DNA of 64,000 nt from Marinobacterium lacunae (GCF_000705555.1 NZ_JMQN01000018.1:62001-126000); one strand, 5' to 3'; positions 38,776 through 49,092 are shown, counted from the first letter of the stretch. Translations and numbers: made by a program. The notes: generated from the sequence alone by a model not told the origin.

Positions 38776-39663
38776 CTAAATATTTAATCCATATTTTTTC
38801 TTTATGTAAACTCTAAAACTAACCATATCATAGGCATGTATCCTTGCCTCATCTATTTTAAAATCAATCAAAGCCCTATACCAGAAACCTTGAAAAAAAT
38901 GAAAATAAAATCCGGACTTACCATCTAAAAAACCTAGTAGAAAAAAATATCTAACCGAAAAATAAAATAACGCCCTAAATAATTTTGGAAATCTATTGTA
39001 TGCTTTTTTGAGATTTCGTTTTACATATGTAGACAACGAAAATCCTAGCTTATCTTCTTCATTAATAGGGTTAAGCTTCTCTAAATAATACTGGATCATT
39101 TCTCTTGTTGAATAACTATTATGTTTATTAGTCCACCATTCAATGTTCCTCAGATTATGGTCATAAAACCCCCCTTTTACGACAACCCTCCTCATTCCCT
39201 TAACTATCATATGCTCATCCATCCACCTGTTCTCAACTTGGCACAAACCAGAGGGCCACATACGAACTAATGTTTGAGGATATGTACCACCAAACCTTAT
39301 CCAGCGATCATTGAAAACAACTCTGCGTCTAAAAGCGACTGCACAATCTTCACCCTGAGATATAGCTTTAATATTTCTAATAGCCTTTTCGTCAAAGTAT
39401 TCGTCAGCGTCGACCTTTATTGTCCACCTAGTATTAATTTGAGTATGATCTAACGCCCATTGCATCTGTAATGCTTGGTTAACGAACGGGTTTTGAACTA
39501 CCTGCACTTTATGAAAGCTTTTACATATTTCCAAAGTAGAGTCATCTGAATATGAATCCACTACAACAATAGCGCTACAGAACTTAAGCAAAGACTCCAA
39601 ACACCGGCCTATATGAAGCTCTTCGTTATATGTAAGAACAATAGCCGTTATATTATTTTCCAT
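38776..39663 (-). CDS. Glycosyltransferase family 2 (WaaE/KdtX-like)
   Basis: A 295-residue GT-A enzyme. The N terminus has TAIVLTYNEELHIGRCLESL, followed by VVVDSYSDDSTLEICKSF and a DxD-like TIKVDADEYFDEKAI. The pattern resembles the WaaE/beta-1,4-glucosyltransferase branch of GT2, with a C-terminal region that may touch the membrane. The sugar specificity is unknown. The start overlaps the previous gene by 11 bases. Confidence 0.85.
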   Translation of the reverse strand: MENNITAIVLTYNEELHIGRCLESLLKFCSAIVVVDSYSDDSTLEICKSFHKVQVVQNPFVNQALQMQWALDHTQINTRWTIKVDADEYFDEKAIRNIKAISQGEDCAVAFRRRVVFNDRWIRFGGTYPQTLVRMWPSGLCQVENRWMDEHMIVKGMRRVVVKGGFYDHNLRNIEWWTNKHNSYSTREMIQYYLEKLNPINEEDKLGFSLSTYVKRNLKKAYNRFPKLFRALFYFSVRYFFLLGFLDGKSGFYFHFFQGFWYRALIDFKIDEARIHAYDMVSFRVYIKKKYGLNI

Positions 39664-40411
39664 ATCTGATCATTTCATATAAAAATGGAGCTTTTACTTT
39701 AAGCGTAGTGATAAATGATTTTATAAAAGAGCTAATAGCAGTATTAAAATAACCGAAGTTTTCTTTCTTTATCTGGATTTGCTGCCTAAAGCTTTCTTCA
39801 CTACGCATGGTCGAACTGCCGCCACAATCGAAAACACATAAAATAGAAGATACTTTATAAACAACCCTCACATTCTTTAAAAATCGGACTGTAAAGTCGT
39901 AGTCACTTGCTAAAGAATACCTCAAATCGTATTGGAGGTTACAATCTATCAATATAGATCTTCTATAATACATTGCTTGATGGTGTGTAAACATTCCGTA
40001 CGACACTAGCCGATGGCTATAGGCTTTTTTCAATTTTTCCCTATCACCGTATTTCTCTAATGCATCACCATATATAAAGTCGTACCTTCCACTATCAGAT
40101 AAACAGGCTACTTTCGAAAGAATACTATCTGAATAAAAAATATCGCCTGAATTCATAAATATTACATAATCCCCCCTAGATGCAATTAAACCTTTGTTCA
40201 TTCCATCATATATACCGAGATCTTTTTCAGATATTAATTTCTTATTTTCAATTTTATTATCACATTCAAACCAGACCTTGATCTCTGAACAGGCACTACC
40301 ATCCACTACTATCCACTCATAATCAAGAAGATCCTGAGTTACTAAACTAGCATAGGTCTTTATGACCTCATCCAAATTATTAAAGCACACTGTTACAATT
40401 GAAAACTTCAT
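39653..40411 (-). CDS. Glycosyltransferase family 2 (WcaE-like)
   Basis: A 252-residue GT-A enzyme starting MKFSIVTVCFNNLDEVIKTY. It carries WIVVDGSACSEIK, GIYDGMNKGLIASRGDYVIF and a DxD-like site at NSGDIFYSD. It overlaps the polymerase-like gene upstream by four bases (ATGA) and the next glycosyltransferase by 11 bases, so the three are translated together. The sugar transferred is unknown. A paralogue of similar type lies in cassette B at 52405-53130. Confidence 0.85.
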   Translation of the reverse strand: MKFSIVTVCFNNLDEVIKTYASLVTQDLLDYEWIVVDGSACSEIKVWFECDNKIENKKLISEKDLGIYDGMNKGLIASRGDYVIFMNSGDIFYSDSILSKVACLSDSGRYDFIYGDALEKYGDREKLKKAYSHRLVSYGMFTHHQAMYYRRSILIDCNLQYDLRYSLASDYDFTVRFLKNVRVVYKVSSILCVFDCGGSSTMRSEESFRQQIQIKKENFGYFNTAISSFIKSFITTLKVKAPFLYEMIRYGK

Positions 40412-41604
40412 AGTGTATATATAGGTTTTATTCTTAAGGACTCATCGTCCATTTTTAGTTTTGTATAACAAGCTGCTGCTATGGAAAATGACATAAAAGA
40501 AAAAGCATAAGATATACCAGAAGGAGAAGCCCCCATAAACCATATAATAATTATTGGGATGAATATTATGTTATATCTCCCCCAATTATTAATTGAGAGA
40601 TACGCGTATATAAAAAAACCGACCAAACCAAATCGTAATACTAGAAATGGAATTCCAGATTCTATATCGAACCTCATATTATCGAATAGCACAGCTAAAT
40701 CTGGGTCAATATACGAATTAGTCAATGCATAAAAACCTTCCCAATAAGGTGTTCCCAAACCAATCCCAAAACATGCGCTATAAAGGTCTGAAAACGTCAT
40801 ATTATACGCTGCCATAACTTGAGAAAATCGCCAATAATCACCTGAATCTATAAAACTTAAAAACCTATCACCGTATCCTTCCAATACGATATAAATGAAT
40901 AATGATGCTATGGTGCTAAATACAAGATAGTATGATGGTCTTTTAAATGCCCCCGAATCATAAAAATAGAATATAGTCATCATCAAAGAAAGTACTAAAA
41001 CAATTTTTCCACCCGTTGCATAAGCTATTATGTAACATGAAAAAAGGGCTATATATTTACGAAAATATAAAAAAACAGGAACAAAAAAAACGGCGGTCAT
41101 ATCCCCAAGCGCATAAACCCTACCCACATCTTCTGCTCTTATCTTCGATATAACAACATGAGTACCTAAAGAGTAATCAATTATTATTGATATAGCCGTC
41201 AACATCACCCACAGTTCAACTACTTTCACGACCACCAAAATATAATTTATTTCTTTATTAACAATCTTTGCAAAAGTGACTATCGAAATAGGCATTATAA
41301 TTATAGACCACAAATGCGATCTAAATAACTGCCATGAGCTATATTCAAAATCTTTAATCAATACAGTTATTAACGTTGTTATCAATATGCATGCCAGCAA
41401 GACAAGGTATATTTTATTTTTTATCGAATACCTTATAACACTTTTAATATCTCCCAATAAAAAAAACACCACAACCATTGCGGAAAACAACAGCACAACT
41501 CTCGATCCAACATAAAAATTCAGAGTTGACAAAGCCATATAAACAAAAAAAACAGGAATGAAATGATTCAGCTTATTAATTTTTCGATCAGAATAACTAC
41601 ACAT
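40408..41604 (-). CDS. Putative Wzy-type polysaccharide polymerase
   Basis: A 398-residue hydrophobic protein with about ten to eleven membrane helices and a longer hydrophilic loop near residues 245-315 (RFSQVMAAYNMTFSDLYSAC, GIGLGTPYWEGFYALTNSYI). No conserved catalytic motif is visible, as is usual for Wzy. The call rests on topology and on its place among glycosyltransferases and a Wzx flippase. It is very AT-rich. Confidence 0.65.
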   Translation of the reverse strand: MCSYSDRKINKLNHFIPVFFVYMALSTLNFYVGSRVVLLFSAMVVVFFLLGDIKSVIRYSIKNKIYLVLLACILITTLITVLIKDFEYSSWQLFRSHLWSIIIMPISIVTFAKIVNKEINYILVVVKVVELWVMLTAISIIIDYSLGTHVVISKIRAEDVGRVYALGDMTAVFFVPVFLYFRKYIALFSCYIIAYATGGKIVLVLSLMMTIFYFYDSGAFKRPSYYLVFSTIASLFIYIVLEGYGDRFLSFIDSGDYWRFSQVMAAYNMTFSDLYSACFGIGLGTPYWEGFYALTNSYIDPDLAVLFDNMRFDIESGIPFLVLRFGLVGFFIYAYLSINNWGRYNIIFIPIIIIWFMGASPSGISYAFSFMSFSIAAACYTKLKMDDESLRIKPIYTL

Positions 41605-41634
41605 TATAAATCCAGAAATTATATTTTAAAATAT

Positions 41635-42567
41635 TTATAGCCAATCGTATTCTATCAATCCTCTCTTATTCAAGATCTTTTTAAGTTTATTCTTTATTCT
41701 ATTGAAAAGTCTAACTACGCTGATGGCTTTAAAATTATTTATTATGATTTTATTTTTAGTTAAAAATCTCAAGTATGGTCTGGCCGACCGCTCTAATGAA
41801 ATGAATTCAAAATCTTTTGAAAGCCATTCTAACTGTTTTTGTGAAGGGTCTCCGCCGACAATTTCGGCAGCGGTTCTTAGCGTTTTGAATTTTTTAATTT
41901 TATATTCATTCGGGTATCTAGATGTGGTGTAGTTCCCGTATGTCTCAAACTCACTGAAGCCACATTCATTCAGCTCTGATTCACTAATAGAATGAATTAT
42001 TTTTTCAAAAAAATCCTTCCCTGGCGATATACACTCATTATTGATAGAGCAAATAAGGTTTTTCATTATTGAGGTTTTAATAATCATCACCTCAGATATG
42101 AAAGAAATTTCTTTGATAGTTCTTATAACAGGTGGACAAAACAATTTATATAAAGTATCGAAATATGGTTTGTGATATTCTCTCTTCCCAATAAATATGG
42201 GGTATCCACTTTCATCAAAAAAACTTACTGGGCGAAGAGGAATGGTGTCGGAATCCCACACAACATAAAAATCATTTTTTTCGAATACGCAAATAGACAT
42301 TTTAAGAAATTGCTGAAAGTACCAACCTGCTCTCCCATCTTTACCGATTCGTTCTTTTATTATTTTTTTGACATTTTCAATATTTAGCTGATCATATAAA
42401 GTATCTTCATCTATACATTCACCGTACTTATCTAAGTTAACTTTTTCGATATAAGAAATAGGAGCTAAGAATATAACATGTCCTTCAGGAAAGTTTATGT
42501 TAATATATTTAACAAGCCGTTCAACTTCATGTTCTTGCGAGTCAAAAATAGGTATATATACATTCAT
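41635..42567 (-). CDS. DUF6492-like protein, probable glycosyltransferase
   Basis: A 310-residue protein starting MNVYIPIFDSQEHEVERLVK. It contains GWYFQQFLKMSICVFEKNDF, YVVWDSDTIPLRPVSFFDES (a DxD-type site) and SEVMIIKTSIMKNLI, the pattern I associate with DUF6492 proteins, which resemble GT-A glycosyltransferases. I chose the ATG at 42567; a longer form from 42642 would overlap the sulfotransferase gene by 25 bases. It has no characterised function to my knowledge. It sits between the sulfotransferase and the polymerase-like gene in cassette A. Confidence 0.6.
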   Translation of the reverse strand: MNVYIPIFDSQEHEVERLVKYININFPEGHVIFLAPISYIEKVNLDKYGECIDEDTLYDQLNIENVKKIIKERIGKDGRAGWYFQQFLKMSICVFEKNDFYVVWDSDTIPLRPVSFFDESGYPIFIGKREYHKPYFDTLYKLFCPPVIRTIKEISFISEVMIIKTSIMKNLICSINNECISPGKDFFEKIIHSISESELNECGFSEFETYGNYTTSRYPNEYKIKKFKTLRTAAEIVGGDPSQKQLEWLSKDFEFISLERSARPYLRFLTKNKIIINNFKAISVVRLFNRIKNKLKKILNKRGLIEYDWL

Positions 42568-42617
42568 TTCTATATTCAATCCCGCTATTAAACGTACTTT
42601 CCAAAATTCTAAAATCC

Positions 42618-43511
42618 TTATATATCGAAATTCTGTTTCCAACTAGACACGTCCAAGTTCAAGCAGTCTCTGAGCTTACGCACATCTTCCCTGTATTCTT
42701 TCTGTAGGTATTTTCTCATTCGATTATTTAAAATCAGATTAGGATTCTTATATAAGAAATAGGAAAATTTATCTGAAATCACAATTCTAAATCTATTTGA
42801 AAGCATACTTTTCACGAGAAAATCAAATTTTATGCTCTTCAATATTTTCATAACATATGTTTGCTGGCGACTTTTATTATGAACATCATATTTATATAGT
42901 TTCTTTTCGCTCGCACCTAGAAAACTCAGACACTCCAAATAATATTTCTCAGGATCAATAATAAAATCATCAAATATTATTACTTTTACTTTCGAGAAAT
43001 TAGTCATGTATGACTTTACACTTTCGTAATAATATCCGTACTCTTTCAATAGCCAGAAAGAATTATATCCAGCATCTTTTCTATACTTTTCATTATTTAT
43101 TTCTTCTTCTAGGTCACCTTTACAGCCCGGTAGATAATTATAATGAGAAACAATTCTTTCTACCGGATCCCTTAGCATAATTATAATTGGCACATCACCA
43201 ATCATTTTTTTAATTTTAGGTATGACACTTTCATAATGATACAAATAATGAACACTTGCATCACCTCTAAAAATACTTGGTACATTATATAAAGCATAAT
43301 ATTCTTCTTTTTCGTAGATCAGTCTACTTAAGATATCACTCCTCATTGGGTCCTTTTTACTCATCTTACGTAGTATATCCCCAACAAAATACATAGGCTC
43401 TTTACCATCCGGTATATATATATCTTGATGCGATGATAAATATTTTGCCAACGAGGATGTTCCAGCTTTCGCAGCACCTACTATAAAGAAATTTGCTTGC
43501 TTTATATTCAA
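42618..43511 (-). CDS. PAPS-dependent sulfotransferase (Sulfotransfer_1 type)
   Basis: A 297-residue cytosolic P-loop-like sulfotransferase. The 5'-phosphosulfate loop is FFIVGAAKAGTSSLAKYLSS and the 3'-phosphate-binding motif is IIIMLRDPVERIVSHYNYLP. VKVIIFDDFIIDPEKYYLEC and a C-terminal KNPNLILNNRMRKYLQKEY are also typical. It would move sulfate from PAPS to a sugar of the repeat unit. The fused PAPS-producing CysQ-CysC gene starts upstream in the same operon, 78 bases away. Confidence 0.9.
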   Translation of the reverse strand: MNIKQANFFIVGAAKAGTSSLAKYLSSHQDIYIPDGKEPMYFVGDILRKMSKKDPMRSDILSRLIYEKEEYYALYNVPSIFRGDASVHYLYHYESVIPKIKKMIGDVPIIIMLRDPVERIVSHYNYLPGCKGDLEEEINNEKYRKDAGYNSFWLLKEYGYYYESVKSYMTNFSKVKVIIFDDFIIDPEKYYLECLSFLGASEKKLYKYDVHNKSRQQTYVMKILKSIKFDFLVKSMLSNRFRIVISDKFSYFLYKNPNLILNNRMRKYLQKEYREDVRKLRDCLNLDVSSWKQNFDI

Positions 43512-43588
43512 TTAATTTCCTTATTTCTTACATATAAATAATAGAGAAAAATCAAAGATAAAATTTAAAAACAAGATCCAAAATCCAA

Positions 43589-45010
43589 TTAATACTCAGA
43601 CGTAATTGCACGATAAATATTTTTTATTATTGAAATCACATCATATTTAGAAGTATTAGCTATAATTTCGGGAATTACTGGTTTCTGATAAGGACTGTCT
43701 ACTCCAGTAAAATCCCTAATCTCGCCTTTCCGAGCCCTTTCATATAGCCCTTTAGGATCACGCTGCTCACATACCTCTAACGGAGCTTCCACATACACCT
43801 CGATAAAATCACCATCATCAAACAGCGCCCTTGCAGCTTCCCTATCGGCCCTGAACGGCGATATAAAGGCTGTAATAACAATAAGACCTGCTTCAGTCAT
43901 CAACTTAGCCAGCTCGCCAACCCGGCGGATATTTTCCGTTCTATCTGCTTCTGACATTCCCAGGTCTTTGCATAGGCCGTGGCGTACGTTGTCACCATCC
44001 AGCAGCATGGTGTGGTAACCCTTTTCTACCAATGCTTTTTCCAGCGCATTGGCGAGGGTGGATTTGCCGGAGCCGGAAAGACCGGTAAACCAGATACAGC
44101 GGGGATGCTGGTTTTTCTGCTTCGCCCGCACTTCCGGGGTTACCGAGGTGTGGTTCCACACCACTTGGGCTTGACTATCGTGATCTCGGAATTCGTATTG
44201 GGCGCCTTTCGGTTGATGGGTACGGCCAGATGCCCACACTTCAGACACCGCTGCACATACCATGAACCAGGGGTTCAGCAGCGTATCTGAGCGGGTGTTG
44301 TAGCGCATGGGCTCGAGGCTGGGGAACGCCAGTACCAAACCGCCGGCGGCTTCTACTACCGCTTGGGCGGCTGCAGTATCCCACTCGCTGGTTGGCCCTA
44401 ATCTTGGGTAGAGATCCGCCTCGCCTTCCGCCACCAGGCAGAGCTTGAGTGAACTCCCCATGGAGACGATTTCGGCGTTTGGCAGTGTATCGATGAATTC
44501 ACGGAACTCATCGCTTTGGTGGGATCGGCTACCCACTACCTGCCAGGTCTCGCCCTCAGACGGTAGGGCTTTTACCTTGATAGGTTGGGTGACTCCACCT
44601 TCTGTCTTGAAAGCACCCTGACCACACTCGCCGTAATAGGTGACCCCTTTCGCGGGTACATGTACAACGCCGAGCACGGGCTTATGGTTATCGATCAGCG
44701 CGATATTGACGGTAAACTCTCCGTTCTTCTTGATGAACTCCTTGGTACCGTCGAGCGGATCGATCAGCCAGTAGCAACTCCAACTCATTCGGTCGTCAAT
44801 ATCGCTCTTAGACGACTCCTCCGAGAGTATGGGTATCTCGGGGGTGAGCTTTTTTAGCCCTTCTATGATGCAGTGATGCGACGCCAGATCCGCCTCGGTC
44901 AATGGGCTGCTGTCGGATTTATCGTAAACAGCGAAATCCTGCGCGTAGATTGCCATGATTTTTTCACCCGCTTGGCGGGCGATCTCGATGATGGCTTGTA
45001 GATCGGGCAT
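43589..45010 (-). CDS. Fused 3'(2'),5'-bisphosphate nucleotidase (CysQ) - adenylylsulfate kinase (CysC)
   Basis: A 473-residue two-domain protein. Residues 1-250 are CysQ-like with [39 protein letters not shown] and [17 protein letters not shown], all of the metal-binding motifs. After a linker, residues 290-473 are CysC-like with P-loop [50 protein letters not shown] and [20 protein letters not shown]. CysC makes PAPS from APS and ATP; CysQ removes PAP left by sulfotransferases. Both active sites look intact. Composition turns AT-rich inside the CysC end below about 43.98 kb. GTG 45022 is an alternative start. Confidence 0.93.
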   Translation of the reverse strand: MPDLQAIIEIARQAGEKIMAIYAQDFAVYDKSDSSPLTEADLASHHCIIEGLKKLTPEIPILSEESSKSDIDDRMSWSCYWLIDPLDGTKEFIKKNGEFTVNIALIDNHKPVLGVVHVPAKGVTYYGECGQGAFKTEGGVTQPIKVKALPSEGETWQVVGSRSHQSDEFREFIDTLPNAEIVSMGSSLKLCLVAEGEADLYPRLGPTSEWDTAAAQAVVEAAGGLVLAFPSLEPMRYNTRSDTLLNPWFMVCAAVSEVWASGRTHQPKGAQYEFRDHDSQAQVVWNHTSVTPEVRAKQKNQHPRCIWFTGLSGSGKSTLANALEKALVEKGYHTMLLDGDNVRHGLCKDLGMSEADRTENIRRVGELAKLMTEAGLIVITAFISPFRADREAARALFDDGDFIEVYVEAPLEVCEQRDPKGLYERARKGEIRDFTGVDSPYQKPVIPEIIANTSKYDVISIIKNIYRAITSEY

Positions 45011-45035
45011 TACTTCCAGCACTCCGAACAGTGTC

Positions 45036-46427
45036 TTAAAAATGTGTAAAAATTTGCGTTCCGCTATCGCATATTGGCGCTAATGCGGCTTTCAACGAGT
45101 CTTTGGCGCTAAGGTTACCATGTACAAGGCGTATCTCCTGCGGCTTGTACCTTATCCCTTTGACGAAATTCACCAGGCCCCGCTGATCGGCATGGGCGGA
45201 GTAGCCGCCGATGGTCTGGATATGGGCACGGATGTCGATGCGTTCATCATCCAACCAGACATAACCGCCCCTGGGGCCATACTGTTGGATCTCGCGCCCC
45301 AGCGTGCCCGCTGCCTGATAACCGACGAACAATACTGCGTGTTTCGGCTCATCGAGCATCCTTTTCAGATAGTTGACGATGCGTCCGGCGTTGCACATGC
45401 CGCTGCCCGCAATAACGATGGCGGGACGGCCTGATTTGGCCAGATGCGCCACCATCTGCTCATGCTGGCTGTGGCTCTCGACAGTCAACAGATTATCGAA
45501 ACTGAGCGGCTTATGCCCCTGCGTCAGTCGGCGGTGCGCCTCCGCATCCCAGTAGGGTTTCAGCTCTCGATAGGCCTGGGTAAAGCGGGCGGCCAGGGGC
45601 GAATCGAGCACCACCGGTAACACCTCTTGTCCAAAGACAAGCTGCAGCGCCTCCAGCTCATAGAGAATCTCCTGGGTGCGGCCGATGCTGAATGCAGGGA
45701 TCAGCAAGGTGCCGCCGTTGTGCTGTGCTCGCTCTATAGCGGCGCGCAGGCGCTGGACCCGCGTGCGGCGATCCTCATGCAAGCGGTCACCGTAGGTGCT
45801 CTCCAACACCAGCACGTCGGCGCGATAGGGCGCTCGTGGTGAGGGTAGCAGCGGTGCGTAGGGTGCGCCCAAATCGCCGGAAAACACCACCCGCCGGCGC
45901 CGCCCGCTGACTCGGTTAAGCAGATCGCACTCCACATAGCCAGAGCCGAGTATATGGCCAGCCCGCTGCAGCTTGATCCTCACCCGGCGCTGGTCATCAT
46001 CGATCAGCGTGAACCAGGTTTTATATGGCAGTGCAATCGTGCGTGCGTTCAGCTGTGACAGGTAGCGTTCCACCAACCGAGTGTCACGACTGATCCCGAG
46101 TTTGAACGCATCCTCCAGTACAAGCGGCAGCAACTTTGCCGAAGGTTCGGAACAGATGATCGGCCCCTTGAACCCGGCGTCCAGTAGCCAGGGTATCCGC
46201 CCCACATGATCGATATGTACATGGGTAGCGATAAGCGCCCGAATACCCTCTGTATTGAACGAGATCGCCTGCGGATCGCCATCTTCATGTTTCGTGCCGG
46301 AGACTTCAGCGCCCTGGAACAAGCCGCAGTCGATCAACAGGCTCTGCTGATCGTCTATATGTAGCTGGTGGCACGAGCCGGTGACGCCATCCTTTGCACC
46401 GTGGTGCTCAATACTTTTGTAAGGCAT
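45036..46427 (-). CDS. Metallo-beta-lactamase/beta-CASP ribonuclease family protein
   Basis: A 463-residue MBL-fold protein. The zinc motif [35 protein letters not shown], the beta-CASP segment [20 protein letters not shown] and the C-terminal RMKG-like end ([16 protein letters not shown]) match CPSF73/RNase-J-related exo/endonucleases. The cytoplasmic RNA target is unknown. It sits between wcaJ and cysQC in the ops-led operon with short spacings (30 and 25 bases), an unexpected place for an RNA enzyme. It could affect stability of the very long polysaccharide mRNA (inference). Confidence 0.85.
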   Translation of the reverse strand: MPYKSIEHHGAKDGVTGSCHQLHIDDQQSLLIDCGLFQGAEVSGTKHEDGDPQAISFNTEGIRALIATHVHIDHVGRIPWLLDAGFKGPIICSEPSAKLLPLVLEDAFKLGISRDTRLVERYLSQLNARTIALPYKTWFTLIDDDQRRVRIKLQRAGHILGSGYVECDLLNRVSGRRRRVVFSGDLGAPYAPLLPSPRAPYRADVLVLESTYGDRLHEDRRTRVQRLRAAIERAQHNGGTLLIPAFSIGRTQEILYELEALQLVFGQEVLPVVLDSPLAARFTQAYRELKPYWDAEAHRRLTQGHKPLSFDNLLTVESHSQHEQMVAHLAKSGRPAIVIAGSGMCNAGRIVNYLKRMLDEPKHAVLFVGYQAAGTLGREIQQYGPRGGYVWLDDERIDIRAHIQTIGGYSAHADQRGLVNFVKGIRYKPQEIRLVHGNLSAKDSLKAALAPICDSGTQIFTHF

Positions 46428-46457
46428 ATCCTTTGCCCTTTTGGTTCGTTGACTAGG

Positions 46458-47843
46458 TCAGTAGATATCTCTGGATAGCAGCGTAAACGGCGTCTTCAAC
46501 AGTATTTTGATATCCAGCCAGAGCGACCAGGTGTTGATGTACTGAAGGTCTAGCTCAACGCGCCGCTGCATCTTATCCAGCGTCTCGGTTTCCCCGCGGC
46601 ACCCGCTGACCTGCGCAAGGCCGGTAATGCCCGGTTTAATGCGATGACGCGCCATGTAAGCGGTAATTTTGTCCGAGTAGTAGTCGTTATGTGCCACCGC
46701 ATGGGGGCGTGGGCCAACCAGCGACATCTCACCCTTTAACACATTGAACAGTTGCGGCAGTTCGTCGATCGAGGTGCGGCGGATAAAGCGCCCTACTGCG
46801 GTGATACGAGGGTCTTGACGGGTTGCCTGCTTTACCTGCCGATCATCATGCATACGCATGGAGCGAAACTTTAGTACATGAAATACCTTGCCATAGCCAT
46901 GACGCGGCTGCCTGAACAGCACCGGCCCCGGTGAGGATAATTTGACTGCCAAGGCGGTGACCAATAGCAGAGGGCTGAGCAACATGATCCCAATAAATGC
47001 CAAACTTCTATCCATCAATCCTTTTAGAAATGCACCTGTCGGATAGGCAGTCAGCGGGCTTTCGTTCAGGTGGATAGCCGGTATCCCTTCGATATCCGAT
47101 ACAGAGTGGTTCAGCATCATCATACTGGCCAGATCAGGTATCCAGACCACATCCACATTGGTGTCGAGCAGATCGATATACAGCCCCTCAATCTGCTCCA
47201 TTAGCGCTGCGGGCAATGCGATATACAGGCGCCGCAGGTCATACTCTTCAATCAACTGACGCAGATGTACTGCCTGCCCGATAATTGGGTAGAGACTGTC
47301 ATCCACTCCCGGTTGGTCATCCGCCTCGATTAGGCCAATCAACGGTTCACCGCGCTTGACGTTTAACGTCTCAGCCAGCTGGAGGGCCAGTTCACCAGTA
47401 CCCAAAATGGCCGCTCGGCGTCGGGCTCGGAGTTTATCATGATACTTTTTAGAAGCTCGGTGCAGCGGAATAAAGGCAGCCGCCTGTACGATGAACCCCA
47501 GCGTCAACCATTGCAGCAGTACTTCACGGGAGTAAAGCTCGCTGGTTTTGGTGACGAAGGCCAGCACCGCCAGCAACCCCAACAGTAACAGCCAGCCGAT
47601 GAGCAGATGACGCAGGCCGGCCAGATAGCCCAGGCGTTTATCATATACTTGAGTGAGGTTGTAGACAGGCACAGAGCCCAGCAAGGTGAGCGCTGCGAGG
47701 GTACGATAGTGAGGTGCGACATCCCCGGTTTTAAGGAGGGTCAGGGTTATGAGCAGGGAGATCAGCAGCAGGTTTGCGACCGACAGCTGAATCCAAAAGG
47801 TTAGACCGCGTACCCGTGTTGTCGATGTGTGTCCAAGCTTCAT
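46458..47843 (-). CDS. wcaJ: Undecaprenyl-phosphate glucose phosphotransferase (WcaJ family)
   Basis: A 461-residue polyisoprenyl-phosphate hexose-1-phosphate transferase. Four or so N-terminal helices are followed by a CoA_binding-like middle domain. The C-terminal catalytic domain has PGPVLFRQPRHGYGKVFHVL, KFRSMRMHDDRQVKQATRQD, RRTSIDELPQLFNVLKGEM and SLVGPRPHAVAHND. It loads the first sugar phosphate, usually glucose, on undecaprenyl phosphate. It is the first gene behind ops element 2. A second initiating transferase lies at 49093-50376. Confidence 0.92.
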   Translation of the reverse strand: MKLGHTSTTRVRGLTFWIQLSVANLLLISLLITLTLLKTGDVAPHYRTLAALTLLGSVPVYNLTQVYDKRLGYLAGLRHLLIGWLLLLGLLAVLAFVTKTSELYSREVLLQWLTLGFIVQAAAFIPLHRASKKYHDKLRARRRAAILGTGELALQLAETLNVKRGEPLIGLIEADDQPGVDDSLYPIIGQAVHLRQLIEEYDLRRLYIALPAALMEQIEGLYIDLLDTNVDVVWIPDLASMMMLNHSVSDIEGIPAIHLNESPLTAYPTGAFLKGLMDRSLAFIGIMLLSPLLLVTALAVKLSSPGPVLFRQPRHGYGKVFHVLKFRSMRMHDDRQVKQATRQDPRITAVGRFIRRTSIDELPQLFNVLKGEMSLVGPRPHAVAHNDYYSDKITAYMARHRIKPGITGLAQVSGCRGETETLDKMQRRVELDLQYINTWSLWLDIKILLKTPFTLLSRDIY

Positions 47844-47898
47844 TTGGTTGACTGCAATCCTTTATCTAACCAATTCCGATCAATGACCAACAATCGAG

Positions 47899-47910
47899 CA
47901 CGCTACCGCC
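47899..47910 (-). promoter_or_regulatory. ops element 2 (RfaH recruitment site) upstream of wcaJ
   Basis: The minus strand reads GGCGGTAGCGTG, the exact core of the operon polarity suppressor (ops) that pauses RNA polymerase and recruits RfaH. It lies 55 bases before the wcaJ ATG, inside the 185-base gap after galE. The same bases plus nine more on the upstream side are identical to ops element 1 at 61203, so the two leaders share a common origin. No clear promoter is seen between it and galE. Confidence 0.9.
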
Positions 47911-48028
47911 CGGAGGTTGAAAACGGCTTTCCTCAATGCCTGGGCGTTTCGATCTGGCAGCTCATTAAAATAAGGCAAATATCTTACACGATGATTGACG
48001 AGCCACACATAAAAAGGGGGATCTAATC

Positions 48029-49051
48029 TCAACGCCCGTATCCATTCGGGTTTTGAGACTGCCAACGCCAGGCATCAGCCATCATCTCTTCCAAACCCCG
48101 GCGTGCACTCCAGCTGAGTTCGATACTCGCTTTAGTCGGATCGGCATAACAGGTGGCGATATCCCCGGGTCGTCTGTCCACAATCTGATAGGGCACCGCT
48201 CGCTGCGCGGTGCGTTCAAACGCCTTCACCATCTCAAGCACCGAATACCCTTGTCCTGTACCCAGGTTCCAGATATGAGCGCCCGGCCTGCCCTCGAGAT
48301 ATTGCAGCGCCGCCAGATGTCCCGCGGCCAGATCAACCACATGGATATAGTCACGCACCCCTGTACCGTCTGGTGTTGGGTAGTCATTGCCGAATACCGA
48401 TAGCCGTTCCAGCTTGCCTATCGCCACCTGAGCGATATAGGGCAACAGGTTGTTCGGAATATCGTTTGGATCCTCCCCGATCAGACCGCTTTCATGGGCA
48501 CCGACCGGGTTGAAGTAGCGCAGAATCGCTATACGCCAACGCGGATCGGAACGGGCGGTGTCTTCGAGCATCTGCTCGACGATCAGTTTGCTTCGACCGT
48601 ACGGATTGGTGGGAAGACCTATCGGACAGTCTTCACTGATCGGGGTCTGACTCGGATCACCATAGACGGTCGCCGAAGAGCTGAACACTATAGAAAATAC
48701 ACCGGCAGCCTGCATCGCCTGGGTCAATACCAGTGAGCCGTTGACATTGTTGTCGTAATACTTGAGCGGCTGATTGACACTTTCCCCTACCGCTTTTAAC
48801 CCGGCGAAATGCAGTACCGAGTCAATTTGATGCTCAGCAAACAGCTTATCCAATAGCGGGCGATCTCTGATATCGCCTTCCACGAAATCAAGCGAGCGCC
48901 CAGTAATTTTCTCGACCCTTGCTAGTGACTCCCGACTGGAGTTACACAGGTTGTCCAGCACGACAACATCGTGGCCGGATTCGAGCAGTTCTACACAGGT
49001 GTGTGATCCGATATAGCCGGCACCGCCGGTAACAAGAATCTTCTCTTTCAT
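48029..49051 (-). CDS. galE: UDP-glucose 4-epimerase
   Basis: A 340-residue SDR enzyme with [40 protein letters not shown], catalytic [10 protein letters not shown] and [15 protein letters not shown]. It interconverts UDP-glucose and UDP-galactose, giving galactose donors for the polymer. It is the last gene of the first ops-led operon, downstream of the sugar transferase at 49093. It is GC-rich like the housekeeping DNA. Confidence 0.96.
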   Translation of the reverse strand: MKEKILVTGGAGYIGSHTCVELLESGHDVVVLDNLCNSSRESLARVEKITGRSLDFVEGDIRDRPLLDKLFAEHQIDSVLHFAGLKAVGESVNQPLKYYDNNVNGSLVLTQAMQAAGVFSIVFSSSATVYGDPSQTPISEDCPIGLPTNPYGRSKLIVEQMLEDTARSDPRWRIAILRYFNPVGAHESGLIGEDPNDIPNNLLPYIAQVAIGKLERLSVFGNDYPTPDGTGVRDYIHVVDLAAGHLAALQYLEGRPGAHIWNLGTGQGYSVLEMVKAFERTAQRAVPYQIVDRRPGDIATCYADPTKASIELSWSARRGLEEMMADAWRWQSQNPNGYGR

Positions 49052-49092
49052 AAGTCATCCGGGAGATCCATGCTCCCACTCATTAAGTTGTC

